From PHAA01 sp963665865 (GTDB taxonomy: Bacteria; Bacillota; Syntrophomonadia; Syntrophomonadales; Syntrophomonadaceae): a stretch of 64,000 nt of DNA. Position numbers and translations under genes: made by a program. Shown here piece after piece: positions 61,325-64,000 of this stretch. The notes beneath the pieces are model-generated. The model ran no database searches and was not told where the DNA came from. It worked only from the letters and a program-made list of their open reading frames with translations. Position 1 is the stretch's first letter. Every line of letters starts with the position of its first letter. Location of the stretch: positions 1,116,001-1,180,000 of the forward strand of contig CAXXWF010000001.1 of NCBI GenBank assembly GCA_963665865.2, in the 5' to 3' direction.

Positions 61325-62686
61325 ATGCGGGAAGTTGTAAGAAATCTAGATATTGAACAAGAATATCTAAGCAAGCTTATTTCAGCAGATGCTGCCGCCA
61401 GGATGGTAAAATCCGGTGACTGGCTTGATTACAGCTTAAGCTGTGGACAGCCGATAGATGTAGATAAAGCCCTGGCATTGAGAGCTTCTGAGCTGAGAGA
61501 TGTTAAGGTCAGATCGGCGGTTAGTCTGCGCATGCCAGAAATCATGAAGAGCGCTGATGCTGGGGACTACTTCAAATGGCATTCACTGCACCTGAGTGGT
61601 ATCGATCGTAAAATTATTGATAAAGGCTGGGGCAGCTATATTCCGATTAGATTATCGGAAACACCTCGTTATTACCGGGAAAACATTGATCCCATAGATA
61701 TCAGTATATTCCAGGTTAGCCCTATGGACGAACATGGATATTTTAGTCTGGGGCCGCAGATTACCTGGTTAATGGCCGCCCTGGAGAAATCCCGGATGAT
61801 CATTTTCGAAGTCAATAGAAATATGCCCAGAACCCTGGGAGGTTATGATGACAAGCTGCATATTTCCCAGGTAGATTATGTTGTAGAGGGAACCAATAGC
61901 CCCATGATTGTGGTTACACCAGCCGATCCCAGTGAGATTGACACGAAAGTCGCCTGCTTCATAGTGAATGAAATTCCCAACGGGGCATGCCTCCAGCTGG
62001 GTATTGGGGGAATGCCCAATGCCGTAGGCAGGGTAATCGCCCAATCAGATCTTAAGGATCTGGGGGTTCACACGGAACTGTATGTCGATGCCCTGTTAGC
62101 AATTACCAAAGCGGGCAAGGTGAATGGACGTCAAAAGAGCATTGATAGGGGTTTACAGATATATGGCTTCGCATTTGGTTCCGAAGAATTGTACAGGTTT
62201 ATCGATAACAACCCTGAGTTAGCAGCTTACCCCGGGGATTACACTAATGAACCCTATATAATTGGGCAGTTGGACAATTTCATGTCCATAAACAATGCTC
62301 TTGAAGTTGACTTATTTGGCCAAGTTTCGTCGGAATCAGATGGGACCAGGCAGATAAGTGGCAATGGAGGACAGGCTGATTTTGTTATGGGTGCCTATAG
62401 ATCCAAAGGCGGCAAGAGTTTTATCTGTTTGTCCTCAACCTATGACAATGACGGAGAACTTCACTCGCGGATTAATCCAATCCTAAAACCAGGCTCCATA
62501 GTCACTTCCAACCGAACCACGACCCATTATGTTGTTACTGAATTTGGCATCGTTAATGTCAAAGGTAAAAGCACCTGGGAAAGAGCTGAAGCGCTGATCT
62601 CGATAGCCAACCCTATTTTCAGAGACCAACTTATAAAAGATGCAGCCGATATGAAGATTTGGACCAAAACCAGTAAAGCTAATTGA
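61325..62686 (+). CDS. CoA-transferase paralogue, acetyl-CoA hydrolase/transferase family
   Basis: 453 residues, same family and length as the 33469 gene. LQLGIGGMPN and the presumed nucleophile Glu251 in GVHTELYVD are intact, as is SESDGTRQISG. A class I CoA-transferase for a short-chain acid. It stands alone, about 220 bases after a terminator, with no obvious sigma-54 site. GGGGAG lies before the ATG. Divergence from the operon copy suggests a different acid or growth condition. Confidence 0.92.
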   Translation: MREVVRNLDIEQEYLSKLISADAAARMVKSGDWLDYSLSCGQPIDVDKALALRASELRDVKVRSAVSLRMPEIMKSADAGDYFKWHSLHLSGIDRKIIDKGWGSYIPIRLSETPRYYRENIDPIDISIFQVSPMDEHGYFSLGPQITWLMAALEKSRMIIFEVNRNMPRTLGGYDDKLHISQVDYVVEGTNSPMIVVTPADPSEIDTKVACFIVNEIPNGACLQLGIGGMPNAVGRVIAQSDLKDLGVHTELYVDALLAITKAGKVNGRQKSIDRGLQIYGFAFGSEELYRFIDNNPELAAYPGDYTNEPYIIGQLDNFMSINNALEVDLFGQVSSESDGTRQISGNGGQADFVMGAYRSKGGKSFICLSSTYDNDGELHSRINPILKPGSIVTSNRTTTHYVVTEFGIVNVKGKSTWERAEALISIANPIFRDQLIKDAADMKIWTKTSKAN

Positions 62687-62817
62687 TCAAGCAGTTTGTT
62701 ATCATGAAAGGTAAATATTATACTATTAGGAGTTAGGCCGCAGCCCGGCCCTTTCTAATCTAAGGCACCAAATATTTTGTTCTCTGGTATCACCAATTCT
62801 AAAAAAGAGGTTTACTT

Positions 62818-64000
62818 GTGAAAAAATCGCTGACAATAATTTTGGCTTTAATCATAACAATATTATATGTTCTTCCGGTTTTTGCAGCTGACACCCCATA
62901 TCCCGCCATAGAATCCGAAGCAGCTGTTCTGATGGATGCCAGGACGGGGCAGGTGCTGTATGAAAAAAACATGAATGAGCAATTGTACCCGGCTTCCATA
63001 ACCAAAATTATGACCATTCTTTTGGGCCTCGAATATAGCAATTTGAATGACACTATAACCATGTCCCATCAGGCAATTTACAGCATCGATAAAGGATCAT
63101 CCCACATTGCCTTGGAGGTGGGTGAGCAAATAACTATGGAGCAAGCCTTAATGGCGGCTATGCTGCCATCTGCCAATGAAGCCAGCAATGGTATTGCTGA
63201 ACATATCAGCGGCAGTATCCCGGAATTTGTGAAATTGATGAATAAGCGTGCGGCAGCAGCAGGTGCGCTGCATACCAACTTTGCTAATGCTAATGGTTTG
63301 CCTAACGATGAACATGTCACAACCGCTTATGATATGGCGATGATAACTAAAGCGGCTCTAATGAATGAGCAGTTCCGCCGAATATTTGCAACCCTGCAAT
63401 ATGAAATACCACCCACTAATATGAAACCTAAACCGCGCTATTTGTGGACTGAACATAAAATGTTGAAGCCTGGTAAATATAAATACGATGGGGTGATTGG
63501 AGGCAAGACCGGCTATACTAAAGATGCCCAGCTTACATTGGTCACGGCTGCCCGCAGAGGTGACCGGGAACTGATAGTGGTGGTTTTAAAAAGTTGGGGC
63601 AGTGGGGTGTATAATGATACTAAAACTCTGCTAGATTATGGATTTGATGAATTCATCCCAACGACGATAATGCTGCCGGCGGTTAGTAACCTTGCCAATC
63701 CCCAGGATAATTTGCCATCAGCCCAAAATATCATTAACCAGGTCAAAGACATTCCATATACTTGGTTATTACATAAAAATGTGAATGTCAGCGATATAGC
63801 GATTGACTACGCCGCCGTTGACAATCCTGGCGTCTCCAATCCCCAACTTAAAGCAGACATTCATTTGAAAAACCAGAGTGATTTGATGTACAGTAACCTA
63901 GGCTCCATTATGTTGGAGAGTCTCCCCAATACGACCAATACGAGTAATGCTTGGCTGAGCATATTAATATATATTGGCTTAGTTATTATCAAGATCATTG
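62818..64000 (+). CDS. D-alanyl-D-alanine carboxypeptidase, S11 family (3' end outside window)
   Basis: At least 394 residues from GTG 62818 (AGAGG upstream); the frame is still open at the last base. A signal peptide (cut near VFAAD) is followed by the S11 motifs SITK (SxxK, in YPASITKIM), SAN (SxN, in LPSANEAS) and KTG (GGKTGYT). It trims the terminal D-Ala of peptidoglycan peptides, PBP5/DacF style, outside the membrane. The open end after residue 380 is entering the C-terminal anchor region. Confidence 0.95.
   Translation, partial: MKKSLTIILALIITILYVLPVFAADTPYPAIESEAAVLMDARTGQVLYEKNMNEQLYPASITKIMTILLGLEYSNLNDTITMSHQAIYSIDKGSSHIALEVGEQITMEQALMAAMLPSANEASNGIAEHISGSIPEFVKLMNKRAAAAGALHTNFANANGLPNDEHVTTAYDMAMITKAALMNEQFRRIFATLQYEIPPTNMKPKPRYLWTEHKMLKPGKYKYDGVIGGKTGYTKDAQLTLVTAARRGDRELIVVVLKSWGSGVYNDTKTLLDYGFDEFIPTTIMLPAVSNLANPQDNLPSAQNIINQVKDIPYTWLLHKNVNVSDIAIDYAAVDNPGVSNPQLKADIHLKNQSDLMYSNLGSIMLESLPNTTNTSNAWLSILIYIGLVIIKII

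Overview
The window looks like a chromosomal stretch of an endospore-forming, low-to-mid GC Clostridia close to Syntrophomonas (syntrophic fatty-acid oxidisers). The inference rests on an alpha/beta-type small acid-soluble spore protein, a 21-residue SpoVM, AGGAGG ribosome sites with frequent GTG/TTG starts, a large beta-oxidation operon (CoA-transferase, two acyl-CoA dehydrogenases, FixC/FixX/EtfBA) under a sigma-54 promoter, and AddAB rather than RecBCD. No rRNA, tRNA or CRISPR array was seen.

Layout. 1-6003: three genes of unknown function, a long protein with about 25 Gly-Tyr-Asp pentads (its 5' end lies outside the window), a zinc-ribbon protein and a polytopic membrane protein. 6004-11889: an IS3-type transposase scrap, guaB, an MgtC-like gene, a spore protein gene, a radical SAM protein, a PhoU-like DUF47 protein, a methyltransferase and an AAA ATPase. 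12211-16568: an Rrf2-type regulator with three candidate Fe-S cysteines, cydAB, a broken rubrerythrin and corA; two matching operator-like sequences link the regulator to its own promoter and to cydAB. 16926-24511: a class A penicillin-binding protein, a P-II protein and an ammonium transporter (each nitrogen gene preceded by a similar hairpin), a metallo-beta-lactamase-fold protein and a Lon-like protease. 24518-30824: small and housekeeping genes, a DinG-like helicase, spoVM, a 24-residue hydrophobic peptide, a large folded repeat and two transporters. 31073-41392: a sigma-54 activator followed by the fatty acyl-CoA oxidation operon. 41431-49163: a PPC-domain gene between two near-identical palindromes, then addBA. 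49164-53555: a scarred accessory region with two unknown exported proteins, a protease-propeptide-like protein and several gene fragments. 53556-57835: sbcDC. 57899-61102: cytochrome c maturation (ccsA/resB types) divergent from a di-haem cytochrome c. 61325-64000: a second CoA-transferase paralogue and a D,D-carboxypeptidase cut by the window end.

How the parts fit. The central operon would activate a fatty acid by CoA transfer, oxidise the acyl-CoA with two flavin dehydrogenases, and pass electrons through EtfBA to FixC/FixX, either to quinone or by bifurcation. CydAB, rubrerythrin debris, the di-haem cytochrome and its maturation genes point to oxygen or peroxide handling in what is probably an anaerobe. 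Long palindromes of the GGGGACAGGTCC... type recur at four places, and hairpins sit between several operon genes.

The most novel-looking material is the pentad-repeat three-gene module at the left edge, the twin hairpin leaders of the P-II/Amt genes, and the folded element at 28907-29093.
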